A DNA stretch of 64,000 nucleotides from Stutzerimonas stutzeri (GTDB taxonomy: Bacteria; Pseudomonadota; Gammaproteobacteria; Pseudomonadales; Pseudomonadaceae). The notes beneath the pieces were generated by a model, which searched no databases, was not told where the DNA came from, and saw only the letters and a list, made by a program, of their open reading frames with translations. Below are positions 16,189 through 25,085 of this stretch, piece by piece. Location: positions 682,001-746,000 of the forward strand of contig NZ_PPXG01000001.1 of assembly GCF_002909485.1 (NCBI RefSeq). Reading direction: 5' to 3'. The stretch's first letter is position 1. Each line of letters opens with the position of its first letter. Both the position numbers and the translations under genes were made by a program.

Positions 16189-17019
16189 TCAGACCTGAAC
16201 GCTGGTCCAGTCGATAAGCCCGAGCTGCCAAGTGGCCAGAATCAGCAGGCCGAAGCCGATCCGATACCAGGCGAATGCGGCATAGCTGTGGTTACCGATG
16301 AACTTGAGCAGTGCCCGCACCGCAAGCATCGCAAAGATGAATGAAGTAACGAAGCCGATAGCGAAGACGGCGAAATCACCGGGCTGAAACAGATCTCGGT
16401 ACTTGTAGCCGGAGTAGACGGCTGCACCCACCATGGTCGGCATCGCCAGAAAGAACGAAAACTCGGTGGCGGCCTTGCGCGACAGACCAAACAGCAGCCC
16501 ACCGATGATAGTCGAGCCCGAACGCGAGGTGCCGGGCACCAATGCCAGGCACTGGGCGAAACCTACCTTCAAAGCCAGCGCCCAGTTCATGTCATCAACC
16601 GTCTCGGCGCGAATCGCATGATCGCGACGCTCAGCCCAGAGCATGACGATACCGCCGATGACCAGCGCAGTGGCAACGGTGATGGGATTGAATAGGTATT
16701 CATGGATCAGGTCGGCAAAGGCGACGCCGAGCACCACCGCCGGCATGAACGCGATCAATAGATTGATGGTGAATTTCTGAGCTTGTCGCTCTTTGGGCAG
16801 CCCAACAACCACGTCGATGATCTTGCGTCGGTACTCCCAAATAACCGCGAGAATTGCACCCAGCTGAATGATGATATTAAAGGCCAGGGCCCGCTCGCCG
16901 CTGAAGCCGATCAGGTCTGCCACGATGATCTGGTGGCCGGTGCTGGATACCGGCAGAAACTCCGTTATGCCCTCTACCACGCCCAAAATCAGTGCCTGAA
17001 TCGCAACCCAAATATCCAT
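16189..17019 (-). CDS. uppP: Undecaprenyl-diphosphatase UppP/BacA (276 aa)
   Basis: Integral membrane phosphatase that recycles undecaprenyl pyrophosphate to the monophosphate carrier used in peptidoglycan and O-antigen synthesis. The family motifs are clear: [17 protein letters not shown] near the N terminus (about 13-29) and [11 protein letters not shown] with the catalytic Arg near 165-175. About eight hydrophobic segments are visible and the length is normal. The ATG at 17019 is the first codon of the conserved start. Confidence 0.95.
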   Translation of the reverse strand: MDIWVAIQALILGVVEGITEFLPVSSTGHQIIVADLIGFSGERALAFNIIIQLGAILAVIWEYRRKIIDVVVGLPKERQAQKFTINLLIAFMPAVVLGVAFADLIHEYLFNPITVATALVIGGIVMLWAERRDHAIRAETVDDMNWALALKVGFAQCLALVPGTSRSGSTIIGGLLFGLSRKAATEFSFFLAMPTMVGAAVYSGYKYRDLFQPGDFAVFAIGFVTSFIFAMLAVRALLKFIGNHSYAAFAWYRIGFGLLILATWQLGLIDWTSVQV

Positions 17020-17372
17020 CTACTCCCCTAAGCGATGCAGTCCATCGCAGCCAATGCAACCATGGTATATGTCATAACGCCATCTAAGCGGCTGTTCTGA
17101 CTCGCCCGAGAGAACTAAATTCCCCGGAACACGAAACGGGGACTCATTTTTCCTCAGGTGCAGCCGAGAAGCTATGTAGGGGCACGCCGATGCTGGGCTT
17201 CCACTACCAACATTGGTTTGTGAGTCGCTGATCGAATGGTATCGGCCGCTGAGATACAAAGAGCCTTGAACCAGGCTCGGCGCGGTTGCACAGATGCAGC
17301 CTGAAAGCGGCGATTCAACAAGCCGCCCAGCCAGAAAAGAACGATAAGAAAGACAAATTAGGAGCCGTATCC
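17020..17372. other. Intergenic region between divergent uppP and the chemoreceptor gene
   Basis: About 350 bases without a credible gene. It must hold promoters for uppP and the chemoreceptor. I see an inverted repeat CCCCG...CGGGG followed by ATTTTT near 17132-17156 and a GAGCCT...AGGCTC hairpin near 17261-17278, neither with an assigned role. An open frame on the minus strand at 17020-17259 has no binding site or recognisable sequence. Confidence 0.4.
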
Positions 17373-19007
17373 ATGAATCTGCTGCGCAACATCCCCATCA
17401 GCAAGCGTCTCTGGCTAATCCCGGTGGTAGCCGTCGTCATGCTGTTCATCCTCGGTATCCTGATGATTCAGCAGGTCCGCTCTGATTTGTACCAAGGCAA
17501 ACAGGAGGCGACGCGCAATATCGTGGAAGCAGCCGCGGGCGTCTTCGAACACTATCGGAAGCTCGAAACCACCGGCGCCATGACTACCGCCGAGGCTCAG
17601 CAGGCGGCGATCGAGCAAATCCGGGTACTGCGCTACGACGGCCAGGACTACTTCTGGATCAACGATCTCGGTCCGACAATGATCATGCACCCGATGCAGC
17701 CGAAGCTCGACGGCCAGGATCTGTCGAAGATCAAGGACCCGGAAGGCAAAGAGCTGTTTAACGAGATGGTCAAGATCGCCCAACGCGACGGTGCCGGCCT
17801 GGTCGACTACATGTGGGCCAAGCCCGGTGCGGAAGACCCAGTTCCGAAGATCTCCTACGTGCAACTGTTCAAACCTTGGGGCTGGATTATCGGCTCGGGC
17901 ATCTACGTCGACGATGTCGAGCAGGAGTTCTGGAATTACGTCACCCGATTCTCTCTGATCGGCCTGGTCATCTCAGCGATCATGGCGGTGCTGGTCGCCA
18001 TCCTGATCCGCAGTATCGTCCGCCCGCTTCGCCACACCATGGCCGCCATGGCGAACATCGCCAGCGGTGAAGCCGACCTGACCCGCACGCTGGACGTGGC
18101 TGGCAATGACGAGCTAAGCACCCTTGGGCGTGATTTCAACCGGTTCACGCAGAAACTGCGCGCGGTGGTCGGCCAGCTGTTCGAAACTGCAGGGGCACTG
18201 GACCAGTCCTCGCGCTCGCTCAGCCAGCTGTCTGGCCAGGCTCACGAACAAAGCCAGCAGCAGATGCTTCAGATGGAGCAGGTGGCCACAGCTGTCAATG
18301 AAGTCACCTACGCTGTACAGGAAGTGGCGAAGAACGCCGAACATGCGTCCAGCGAGGTCGGTACCGCCGAGAATCAGGCGGGCCAAGGGCAACGAAACAT
18401 CGAGGCGAGCCTGCATCAGATCGACGAGCTTTCCACTACCATCGGCAAGGCGGTGGAGGTAATTCAATCGCTGGCGGACGAAACCACCAAGATCGGCTCG
18501 GTACTCGAAGTGATCGGCTCGATCGCCGATCAGACCAACCTTCTGGCGCTCAATGCGGCGATCGAAGCCGCGCGAGCCGGCGAGCAAGGCCGGGGCTTCG
18601 CAGTGGTAGCCGATGAGGTCCGACTGCTGGCACAGCGTACACAGCAATCGACCGCCGAAATTCACAGCATGATCGAGCGGCTGCAGAAGAATTCAGGCGC
18701 CGCGGTGAGCGTCATCATGGAGAGCAACCGCGCCTCCCAGCTCACCGTGGAACAGGCGAGCCAGGCTGGTGCCAGCCTCAGTGAAATCGCCCAGGCGCTG
18801 CGCAACCTCTCCGGCCTGAATGCGTCGATTGCCAGCGCAACGCTGCAGCAGTCTCACGTGGTTGAGGACATCAATCAAAACGTGACTCAAGCGGCGGGGC
18901 TGGCCCAGGAGAGTACGCTGGCTGCAGAACAGTCCAGCGAAGCCGGTAAGCGGCTCGGCGAGCTGGCCGATCAGCTCAATCGTCTGCTCAGCCAGTTCAA
19001 GGTCTGA
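17373..19007 (+). CDS. Methyl-accepting chemotaxis protein with single Cache domain (544 aa)
   Basis: Inner-membrane chemoreceptor. A first membrane span is at about 12-32, then a periplasmic sCache_2-type sensor (about 33-185) with the signature [20 protein letters not shown], a second span (about 190-212), a HAMP domain (about 213-268) and a long cytoplasmic coiled coil. The hairpin tip has the conserved [20 protein letters not shown] stretch that contacts CheW and CheA. I chose the ATG at 17373 behind AGGAG; the 29 upstream codons are hydrophilic and lack a binding site. Such Cache receptors often bind small carboxylates, but the ligand cannot be read from the sequence. There is no C-terminal CheR/CheB pentapeptide. 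Confidence 0.92.
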   Translation: MNLLRNIPISKRLWLIPVVAVVMLFILGILMIQQVRSDLYQGKQEATRNIVEAAAGVFEHYRKLETTGAMTTAEAQQAAIEQIRVLRYDGQDYFWINDLGPTMIMHPMQPKLDGQDLSKIKDPEGKELFNEMVKIAQRDGAGLVDYMWAKPGAEDPVPKISYVQLFKPWGWIIGSGIYVDDVEQEFWNYVTRFSLIGLVISAIMAVLVAILIRSIVRPLRHTMAAMANIASGEADLTRTLDVAGNDELSTLGRDFNRFTQKLRAVVGQLFETAGALDQSSRSLSQLSGQAHEQSQQQMLQMEQVATAVNEVTYAVQEVAKNAEHASSEVGTAENQAGQGQRNIEASLHQIDELSTTIGKAVEVIQSLADETTKIGSVLEVIGSIADQTNLLALNAAIEAARAGEQGRGFAVVADEVRLLAQRTQQSTAEIHSMIERLQKNSGAAVSVIMESNRASQLTVEQASQAGASLSEIAQALRNLSGLNASIASATLQQSHVVEDINQNVTQAAGLAQESTLAAEQSSEAGKRLGELADQLNRLLSQFKV

Positions 19008-19020
19008 AGCTTGGCCTACG

Positions 19021-19042
19021 GCCCACCGAGCTTGCGGTGGGC
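19021..19042 (+). terminator. Stem-loop after the chemoreceptor gene
   Basis: Perfect eight-base-pair GC-rich stem GCCCACCG / CGGTGGGC with a six-base loop, 13 bases after the stop codon. There is no following T run, so it may be a weak intrinsic terminator or an RNA 3'-end stabiliser. Confidence 0.5.
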
Positions 19043-19409
19043 TGCAGGCACTTATACAAAGCACCTGCCCCCTGCTTTGCACCAGGGCGAAGCAAGTCGC
19101 TCACAAGATACCCTGTTATTTCATCGCGACAGGTTGTCGCATCGGATTTCCCCACGTTCGACCAGCCACCTGTCCGGCAAATTTAGAAAGCTAAAAGTTT
19201 TCCAAGATTTACAGGGAGTTAGCTCTAACTTCCTAATCCGGAAATTCTGAGCGTCAAGCTTATACTTTTGGCTAATTGCAAAGGCCTTCAAATTTTTTCG
19301 AACTCGCATGTGACTCGCCAGTCCTCTGGGTACATCAACTGCAATGTAAGGCCAACGCCAACGAGCTTGGCTGCAGGTATTTTGGGTATCACACAGAGAG
19401 ACATGCCCC
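19043..19409. other. Intergenic region upstream of a small hypothetical gene
   Basis: About 365 bases, AT-rich between 19180 and 19310. No gene-like frame with a ribosome binding site was found on either strand. It presumably holds the promoter of the gene at 19410. Confidence 0.35.
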
Positions 19410-19679
19410 ATGCACACCCCGCTGCGTATCAATGAAGCCCTTTTGATCACCGACCGCGCTTTCAAACCATTCCAGTGTGTCGCCTGGACGCTGCCCGAAG
19501 GAAACGGTGAAGTCAGCATCACCGTCGTCGATCGCGATGAAGCGCGCCTGCTCGGCCGCTGCAAGATGTCCAGCAGCGTATTCACCGATCCTGTGAAGCT
19601 CGGCGAAACTCTGGAACAGACTCGCGCGCAACTAAGCCGCGATGGCGCTCATTTGTCGCCGTGGCACATGCCCGAGTAA
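19410..19679 (+). CDS. Hypothetical protein, 89 aa
   Basis: Starts MHTPLRINEALLITDRAFKP behind AGAGAG and is closed by a strong terminator, so it is a single-gene unit. The sequence is soluble and mixed alpha/beta, with no signal peptide, membrane span or metal motif (one Cys in CVAW, one in GRCK). I do not recognise the family; it looks like a small conserved pseudomonad protein. The segment EVSITVVDRDEARLLGRCKM suggests a compact beta-alpha fold. Confidence 0.7.
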   Translation: MHTPLRINEALLITDRAFKPFQCVAWTLPEGNGEVSITVVDRDEARLLGRCKMSSSVFTDPVKLGETLEQTRAQLSRDGAHLSPWHMPE

Positions 19680-19696
19680 CCGTGGGTTGCTCGAAC

Positions 19697-19728
19697 AAAG
19701 GCCTGCAGCTGTGCTACGGGCCTTTTTT
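19697..19728 (+). terminator. Rho-independent terminator
   Basis: Stem AAAGGCC / GGCCTTT around a 15-base loop, followed by a run of six T, 17 bases after the stop of the 89-residue gene. Confidence 0.85.
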
Positions 19729-19819
19729 ATGCCTGGGATTTACTCCCACCCGCCTTTCTTGAGTGATCCATTCGCCTGTTTAACGGTCTCAATTCCAACT
19801 GGCAAAGCAGGAGAAGTTT

Positions 19820-20101
19820 ATGAAAGGTGCAGAAGCGTATGTCAACGACCAGCGGCAGAGCTGCGGGCTCGCCGATCTTCCTCAGGGGCAGGATGCTCTT
19901 CACGTGACCTTGAAATTCATCGTGCCAAGAGACGCCCAGATGCCAGGTCTGATAGACCACATCAGCGAGGTTGCGGAGCGGCAGCTGAGAGAGTTCTATG
20001 AAGGCCGGCACGTCACCAGGAGGCCCGCAGTCGGCTCGGTGGTAGGAGATGGCAGCGGCGACGGCATAGACCTCGAGTTCGACGTAGCACCGGCTGGCTG
20101 A
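19820..20101 (+). CDS. Hypothetical protein, 93 aa
   Basis: ATG at 19820 with an AGGAGAAG binding site. The protein starts MKGAEAYVNDQRQSCGLADL and ends in a glycine- and aspartate-rich tail (GDGSGDGIDLEFDVAP). There is no signal peptide or membrane span. I do not recognise a family. It is on the same strand as the downstream YetF-like gene, 75 bases away, so the two may be cotranscribed. Confidence 0.65.
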   Translation: MKGAEAYVNDQRQSCGLADLPQGQDALHVTLKFIVPRDAQMPGLIDHISEVAERQLREFYEGRHVTRRPAVGSVVGDGSGDGIDLEFDVAPAG

Positions 20102-20176
20102 CGGCCTCCGCCAGCCAGCTCACTGGCTGGCCCTTGGCATCAGCCAGCACTCCAGTATTTGGAAGGATCCTAGCTA

Positions 20177-20869
20177 ATGACTCCGTTCGACCTGCAGCGC
20201 ATGCTTCTGGACGAGTTTCCATTGATGTTCGTTGCCGAGGTTGGGCTGCGGGCTCTGCTCGCGTTCGTGGCGGTGTTCGTTTTTCTGAAGGTCAGCGGGC
20301 GCCGTGGTATCCGCCAGCTTTCGGTGTTCGAGCTGGTGATCATCCTGACCCTCGGCTCTGCCGCGGGCGACGTGTCGTTTTACCACGATGTGCCGCTGCT
20401 GCCGGTCGCCGCGGTGTTCGTCACGCTGCTGGGCCTTTACCGCCTTACCGTATTCTTCATGAACCGAAGCCCGCGATTCGGCGCCTGGCTTGAAGGCAAG
20501 CCGGTCACGATCATCCGTGACGGCATCTATGAGTTGCGTAGTCTCGATAATCTGAATATCTCTGCTGACGAGTTCTTCATGGAGCTCCGTCAGCAAGGGG
20601 TCGAGCACCTTGGGCAGATCAGGCTCGGCATTCTGGAAAACGACGGTAACGTCAGCCTGTTCTTTCATGAACCCGAGGCGGTCCGCCCAGGGCTTTCCGT
20701 GCTGCCTACGGAATATAGGCCCGAATTCAGCCAAATCCCGGCTGCAGGCATGTACGCCTGTAGCCGCTGCGGCTTCCCCCAGGCGCTCGAAAGCCAACAA
20801 ATGCAACAGTGCCCGCGATGCTCCAACCCGACCTGGTCCAAGGCGCTATCCACACTTCGCGCTCGCTGA
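20177..20869 (+). CDS. YetF-like (DUF421) membrane protein with C-terminal zinc ribbon (230 aa)
   Basis: Three N-terminal membrane segments (about 20-37, 48-62, 72-95), then the YetF soluble domain with GKPVTIIRDGIYELRSLDNL (108-127), where the Asp115 and Leu-rich pattern are family hallmarks, then a short linker. The last 35 residues carry CSRCGF (Cys195, Cys198) and CPRCSN (Cys212, Cys215), a clear four-Cys zinc ribbon not present in the typical short YetF proteins. YetF-type proteins have been linked to membrane stress and spore physiology in Bacillus; the role here is unknown. The next gene begins about 100 bases later. Confidence 0.82.
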   Translation: MTPFDLQRMLLDEFPLMFVAEVGLRALLAFVAVFVFLKVSGRRGIRQLSVFELVIILTLGSAAGDVSFYHDVPLLPVAAVFVTLLGLYRLTVFFMNRSPRFGAWLEGKPVTIIRDGIYELRSLDNLNISADEFFMELRQQGVEHLGQIRLGILENDGNVSLFFHEPEAVRPGLSVLPTEYRPEFSQIPAAGMYACSRCGFPQALESQQMQQCPRCSNPTWSKALSTLRAR

Positions 20870-20966
20870 TACACGGTACGAACCGCCGCTACTGCCGCCG
20901 GTCAGTTATTAAAGGCGGCTTGAACATGCGCCGTTGCCTATTTTTGATCAGCAGGAGGACCATCCC

Positions 20967-21131
20967 ATGCTTGGCGACTATTCATCGATCCACGACCACC
21001 TCGACACGGCGCGCAAACATGCCGACCAAGCCGAAACGGAGGGCAAACCTGAGCTGTATCGCGAAGCTATCGACGAACTGGTCGCTGCCATTCGCCTGCT
21101 AATGCGCAACAGTGCCGAGAAGGATAACTAA
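20967..21131 (+). CDS. Small hypothetical protein, 54 aa
   Basis: ATG at 20967 behind a perfect AGGAGG. Sequence MLGDYSSIHDHLDTARKHAD and onward is hydrophilic and almost wholly helical, with acidic and basic residues alternating, suggesting a small helical hairpin. It ends at TAA just before a GC hairpin. No known family assigned. The good binding site and the closing hairpin support a real gene. Confidence 0.72.
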   Translation: MLGDYSSIHDHLDTARKHADQAETEGKPELYREAIDELVAAIRLLMRNSAEKDN

Positions 21132-21142
21132 CCCTATCGGCA

Positions 21143-21167
21143 GCCCCGCCTGAGCTGATGGCGGGGC
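21143..21167 (+). terminator. Stem-loop after the 54-residue gene
   Basis: Stem GCCCCGCC / GGCGGGGC with a nine-base loop, starting 12 bases after the stop codon and followed only by CTTCG. It covers the first possible ATG (21158) of the next open frame, which argues that the downstream gene starts later. Confidence 0.6.
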
Positions 21168-21187
21168 CTTCGTGGAATCTGCCGCTT

Positions 21188-22309
21188 ATGCGCAACGAAC
21201 CCCTGATGGACGCTCCCCCGCCAATGGCGGAGGGCGCACGCTCTATTCCTGCCGACGAAGCCAACGACACCGGCACCCTGCTGTGCCCTGCTCTGCCGCC
21301 TGATCTTCATTATGTCGATGATTCTCAGCCCGGCATCCGCCGCAAGCAACAACGCGGCAAGTTCGTCTACTTCGAACCAAACGGCGAGCGTATTCGCGAC
21401 GAAGATGAGATACGCCGCATCAACAAGCTGGCAATTCCACCAGCTTACCGGGATGTGTGGATCTGCCCCGACCCTCAGGGCCATCTTCAAGCCACAGGCC
21501 GGGACGCCCGCGGTCGCAAGCAATACCGCTATCACGCCCGCTGGCGTGAAATCCGTGACAGCGATAAGTACGAACGCATGCTTGAGTTCGGCGAGGCTCT
21601 ACCCAAACTGCGCAGCAATCTGGAAAAGCACTTAGCGCGCCCGGGAATGTCGCGCGAGAAAGTCATGGCACTGGTGGTCATGCTGCTCGAATCCACTTTG
21701 ATCCGCATCGGCAACCCGCGTTACGCACGGGACAATCGATCCTACGGACTGACCACCCTGCGTACCCGCCATGTCGACGTACGAGGTGCCTCGATCCGCT
21801 TTCAGTTTCGAGGCAAGAGTGGCGTGGAGCACGAAGTCACCTTGCGCGACCGCCGCTTGGCCAGACTCATGCGGCGCTGCATGGAACTGCCGGGCCAACA
21901 CCTGTTTCAGTACCTGGATGAAGATGGTCAGCGCCGAGCCGTCAGTTCCAATGACGTGAACCTTTATCTGCGGGAAATGACCGGCCGCGATTTCACCGCC
22001 AAGGATTACCGCACCTGGGCTGGCAGCGCATTGGCATTACAGCGCCTGCGTAAGCTTGAGGCATCACCGCAGAGTAAGGCTCGGCAGAATCTCGTAGAGA
22101 CTGTCAAACAGGTCGCCAGTCAGCTGGGCAACACGCCCGCCGTCTGCCGCCAGTGCTACATACACCCGGCAATTCTGCAGGCTTTCAATGAGGGTGAACT
22201 GAGCAACCTGCGCGCAGCACGCAAGCGCAAATGGCTCAGCGCCGAAGAAGTGGCGCTCCTGGCTTTTCTAAGGAGGGGGCAAGCTGAAGTTAGTTCTGAT
22301 GCAGCGTAA
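21188..22309 (+). CDS. DNA topoisomerase IB, poxvirus type (373 aa)
   Basis: Relaxes supercoiled DNA through a 3'-phosphotyrosyl intermediate. The N-terminal part has PPAYRDVWICPDPQGHLQAT and GRKQYRYHARWRE, typical of bacterial topoisomerase IB. The catalytic core shows RIGNPRYA, GKSGVEHEV, KDYRTWAGS and the nucleophile in RQCYIHPAIL near the C terminus. The start is uncertain: I took the ATG at 21188 because the one at 21158 lies in a terminator-like stem. An ATG at 21206 is also possible. The 3' end overlaps the convergent diguanylate cyclase gene by 20 bases. Confidence 0.9.
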   Translation: MRNEPLMDAPPPMAEGARSIPADEANDTGTLLCPALPPDLHYVDDSQPGIRRKQQRGKFVYFEPNGERIRDEDEIRRINKLAIPPAYRDVWICPDPQGHLQATGRDARGRKQYRYHARWREIRDSDKYERMLEFGEALPKLRSNLEKHLARPGMSREKVMALVVMLLESTLIRIGNPRYARDNRSYGLTTLRTRHVDVRGASIRFQFRGKSGVEHEVTLRDRRLARLMRRCMELPGQHLFQYLDEDGQRRAVSSNDVNLYLREMTGRDFTAKDYRTWAGSALALQRLRKLEASPQSKARQNLVETVKQVASQLGNTPAVCRQCYIHPAILQAFNEGELSNLRAARKRKWLSAEEVALLAFLRRGQAEVSSDAA

Positions 22310-23246
22310 CCCGATTGCGGCCGCCGGCTTTCGAGGCGTAGAGCGCGGAGTCGGCCCATTCGATCAGTTGGGCATGGCTGCTGGTGGGCACGCTGAGATC
22401 GGCAACGCCAAGACTGATAGTGAAGCGAATGCGATGTTGCTCATGCTGAACCTCGCGGCTTTCGACTGCATGCCTTAGCCTCTCGGCAAATGTCAGCGCG
22501 CCTGCCTTGTCGGTGTCAGGCAGCAGCACGACGAACTCCTCACCGCCATAACGCCCCGCTACGTCCGAATCCCTTAAGTTCTCGCGAATCAGGTCCGCAA
22601 CTTCCTGGATCACACTGTCGCCCACCTGATGTCCGTAGGTGTCATTGATCGTCTTGAAATGGTCGATATCGAACATGACCAGTGCAGCTTGGCTGTCGTA
22701 GCGACGATGACGAGCATAGTCCAGCCTCAGCATCTCTTCCCAGTGCCCGCGGTTGTACAACCCGGTCAACCGATCCGTACTGGAAAGGCGTTGCAGCTCC
22801 GCGTTCGCCGACTGCAGCTGGCGGCGGTTGACCGCGACATCAGTGACGTCGTAGATGATCAGACAAACCTGATCAATGCTGCCGTTGATGCCCTTGAGGG
22901 GCAATAACGTGGTGTTCTGATACATGAAATCTTCCAGCCCGGTGATAGGCTGGTAGTTCTTGAAACGCAATAGATACGGTCGCTGTTCCCAGATGGTGAA
23001 TGACGGCGTACCAAGGGTCATGACGCTTTCAACCTTGCGGCGAAACCAGTCCTCGTCCACCTCGGGAAAGAGCGAGAAAAACGTTCGATTACGCGCGTTC
23101 TCCGGCTGCACACCGGAGCGGTTTTCCATGAAGGTGTTCCAGACCTCGACACGGTAGTCGCGGTCCAGAACAACGACACCCACATCGATGCTCTGTACGA
23201 TGGCCAGTAACCAATGAAGCTCGTTCAGCTCGGCAGAATTGCTCAT
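22290..23246 (-). CDS. PAS-GGDEF diguanylate cyclase (318 aa)
   Basis: Likely makes cyclic di-GMP from two GTP. A PAS domain lies at about 12-135 (VGVVVLDRDYRVEVWNTFME), then a short helix linker, then a GGDEF domain (about 155-315) with an intact active site RYGGEEFVVLLP and the substrate motif FDIDHFKTINDTYGHQVGD. No RxxD inhibitory site five residues before GGEEF is evident (it reads RDSDVAGRYGGEEF, so RDSD is close to it and may be the site). No membrane span. The gene starts two bases after the stop of the response regulator gene, so the two are translationally coupled and probably one pathway. The ATG at 23246 was chosen; a TTG two codons earlier is possible. Confidence 0.9.
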   Translation of the reverse strand: MSNSAELNELHWLLAIVQSIDVGVVVLDRDYRVEVWNTFMENRSGVQPENARNRTFFSLFPEVDEDWFRRKVESVMTLGTPSFTIWEQRPYLLRFKNYQPITGLEDFMYQNTTLLPLKGINGSIDQVCLIIYDVTDVAVNRRQLQSANAELQRLSSTDRLTGLYNRGHWEEMLRLDYARHRRYDSQAALVMFDIDHFKTINDTYGHQVGDSVIQEVADLIRENLRDSDVAGRYGGEEFVVLLPDTDKAGALTFAERLRHAVESREVQHEQHRIRFTISLGVADLSVPTSSHAQLIEWADSALYASKAGGRNRVTLHQN

Positions 23247-23248
23247 GC

Positions 23249-24232
23249 TCAATCCATTAGGTGGGAGAGCTTGCGCGTCAGAAGCTCAACCGAATCTTCC
23301 GTGAACAGCAGCAACAGGTCAAAGTGGATGTCGTGCCCTTCCAGGCTGTAGCTGATTTCAACAGCCAGCATCTTCTTCCACCTACCACTGTTAACCCGTA
23401 TCAGCTCCTCGATTGAGGCATGCTGCCCTAGCACCTGCGGGTGCCCCTGGGAGAACACTACATCGATTTGCTCGGCGATTCCGCTTAGACAGGCGCTGAT
23501 CAGCAGACTGGACAGGTCCAAGAGCATTTCCATCTCCAGATAGTCCTGACGCCGCATCAGCCGCGCCATGTCCGCAACTTCCGAATCATGGAAAAGAAGC
23601 AACGCTTCGCCGGCAATACCGCCGCCGATATAGCCTTGGCATACGGCGGTCAGCTTTTCGCCACGCGCAGCATCGGCAAGCGCCATGTGCAACTCGCCGG
23701 CTTCCAAGATATTGACGTTGGGAATTGGCAGCTGAATGAATACCCCAAGCACCCGCGCCAGCAGTGCCGCCGCCCTGCCCATGGCGATGTTGACGACCTC
23801 ACGGAAGGTATCGCGAAAGCTGATCCGCTCGCCCGCAACGCGCTGTATCAGCGGCGAGACACCATCTAGCAGCCCGAGACTGGCTAACGTCTGATGCAGG
23901 TGTACAGGGTCAGCAGGTTTCTTGATGAAGGCCAGCGCGCCGAGTGCCAATACGCGCCGCACCGCCTCATCCTGAACGTCGGCGGAGATTACGATGGTTT
24001 TGCAGTGCAGTTGTTCTTCACTCAGCTGCGCGAGTACCTGATAACCATCCAGCTCCGGCATGGTGAGATCGAGTAACAGAACGTCGACATCGCCCTCACG
24101 AATGCGCTCCAGAGCCTCTAGCCCAGTGGCCGCCTGACTGACGATAACCGGCCAGCCGGCTGGCAACGTGTGCAAAAGCTGCTTGCGCGCCAGCGCGGAG
24201 TCATCGCAGATCAGTAGGGAAATGGCAGACAT
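23249..24232 (-). CDS. Response regulator with REC and CheC/CheX-like domain (327 aa)
   Basis: Residues 1-120 are a receiver domain: acidic pair Asp10/Asp11, phosphoacceptor Asp55 in LLLDLTMPE, Ser/Thr in VISAD and Lys104 in FIKKP. The remainder (about 130-325) resembles the CheC/CheX phosphatase family. One motif, EVVNIAMGRAA, keeps the E-x-x-N pattern; the second (DLSSLLISACLSG) has lost it. It may therefore be a phospho-aspartate phosphatase acting on a response regulator, perhaps its own receiver. It is the first gene of a two-gene unit with the PAS-GGDEF protein and likely controls that output. There is no histidine kinase gene beside it in the window. Confidence 0.85.
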   Translation of the reverse strand: MSAISLLICDDSALARKQLLHTLPAGWPVIVSQAATGLEALERIREGDVDVLLLDLTMPELDGYQVLAQLSEEQLHCKTIVISADVQDEAVRRVLALGALAFIKKPADPVHLHQTLASLGLLDGVSPLIQRVAGERISFRDTFREVVNIAMGRAAALLARVLGVFIQLPIPNVNILEAGELHMALADAARGEKLTAVCQGYIGGGIAGEALLLFHDSEVADMARLMRRQDYLEMEMLLDLSSLLISACLSGIAEQIDVVFSQGHPQVLGQHASIEELIRVNSGRWKKMLAVEISYSLEGHDIHFDLLLLFTEDSVELLTRKLSHLMD

Positions 24233-24334
24233 GTGGTGCGAGCTCTCGTTGCCTGATCAATCCAGGCACGAGAGCTTATCGCAGGACAGGCGCGCTGTGC
24301 GCGCAATGAAGGCAAAATAGTGGCATTACACCTT

Positions 24335-24363
24335 AAAAACTGCCGAACGGCCGCACAGCGGCC
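24335..24363 (-). terminator. Terminator-like hairpin downstream of nfuA
   Basis: Read on the minus strand, a GGCCGC-TGT-GCGGCC stem lies ten bases after the nfuA stop, followed after about eight bases by a run of five T. The offset T run makes this a moderate call. Confidence 0.45.
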
Positions 24364-24372
24364 CTTCAGGAA

Positions 24373-24957
24373 TCAGTAATAGGCGTTTTCGCGATTGGTG
24401 TGGTCGGTCACGTCACGCACACCCTTGAGCTCTGGGATGCGAGCCAACAAGGTTTTCTCGATACCCTCTCGGAGCGTGACATCAGCCTGTCCACAACCCT
24501 GGCAACCGCCACCGAACTGCAGCACGGCAATGCCTTCCTCTACCACGTCGATCAGCGTGACCTGCCCGCCATGACTGGCCAGCCCGGGATTGATCTCGGT
24601 CTGCAAGTAATAGTTGATGCGCTCGTTCAACGGGCTGTCTTCATTGACCATGGGCACCTTCGCGTTCGGCGCCTTGATGGTCAGTTGGCCGCCCATACGG
24701 TCGGTTGCGTAGTCGACCAGCGCGTCCTCCAGAAAGGGTTCGCTGGTACCGTCGATCCAGGCCGTGAAGCTTTTGAGCGCCAGAGCGATGTCATCTGGCT
24801 TCTCTTCACCCGGCTTGCAGTAAGCGATGCAGGTTTCGGCATAAGGCGTGCCCGGCTGGGTGATGAAGATACGAATGCCGATGCCGGTGGTGTTCTGCTT
24901 TTCGAGCAGATCGGCCAGATAATCGTGTGCAGCTTCGGTAATAGTGATCGCGCTCAT
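24373..24957 (-). CDS. nfuA: Fe-S biogenesis protein NfuA (194 aa)
   Basis: Scaffold or carrier that delivers [4Fe-4S] clusters to target enzymes, important under oxidative stress or iron limitation. The N-terminal half is a degenerate A-type domain ([18 protein letters not shown]) that lacks the cluster cysteines. The C-terminal half is the Nfu domain with the CxxC cluster site in [15 protein letters not shown]. Length matches E. coli and Pseudomonas NfuA (about 190 aa). Cytoplasmic, single-gene unit. Confidence 0.95.
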   Translation of the reverse strand: MSAITITEAAHDYLADLLEKQNTTGIGIRIFITQPGTPYAETCIAYCKPGEEKPDDIALALKSFTAWIDGTSEPFLEDALVDYATDRMGGQLTIKAPNAKVPMVNEDSPLNERINYYLQTEINPGLASHGGQVTLIDVVEEGIAVLQFGGGCQGCGQADVTLREGIEKTLLARIPELKGVRDVTDHTNRENAYY

Positions 24958-25085
24958 GAGGACTCCTCGCAGACATGCGCGGCAGTGTACGCCAATCCTC
25001 TGCCGCGGTTAAGTCCTAGTATTTTAGTCAGGTTAACGACTGGCATGCTCCATTCACTGTGACTCAGGCTGAATGCGCCCTGCCG

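Noticed and set aside
17020-17259. Minus-strand 79-codon open frame upstream of uppP
   Set aside because: No binding site and no recognisable sequence; it lies where the uppP promoter should be.
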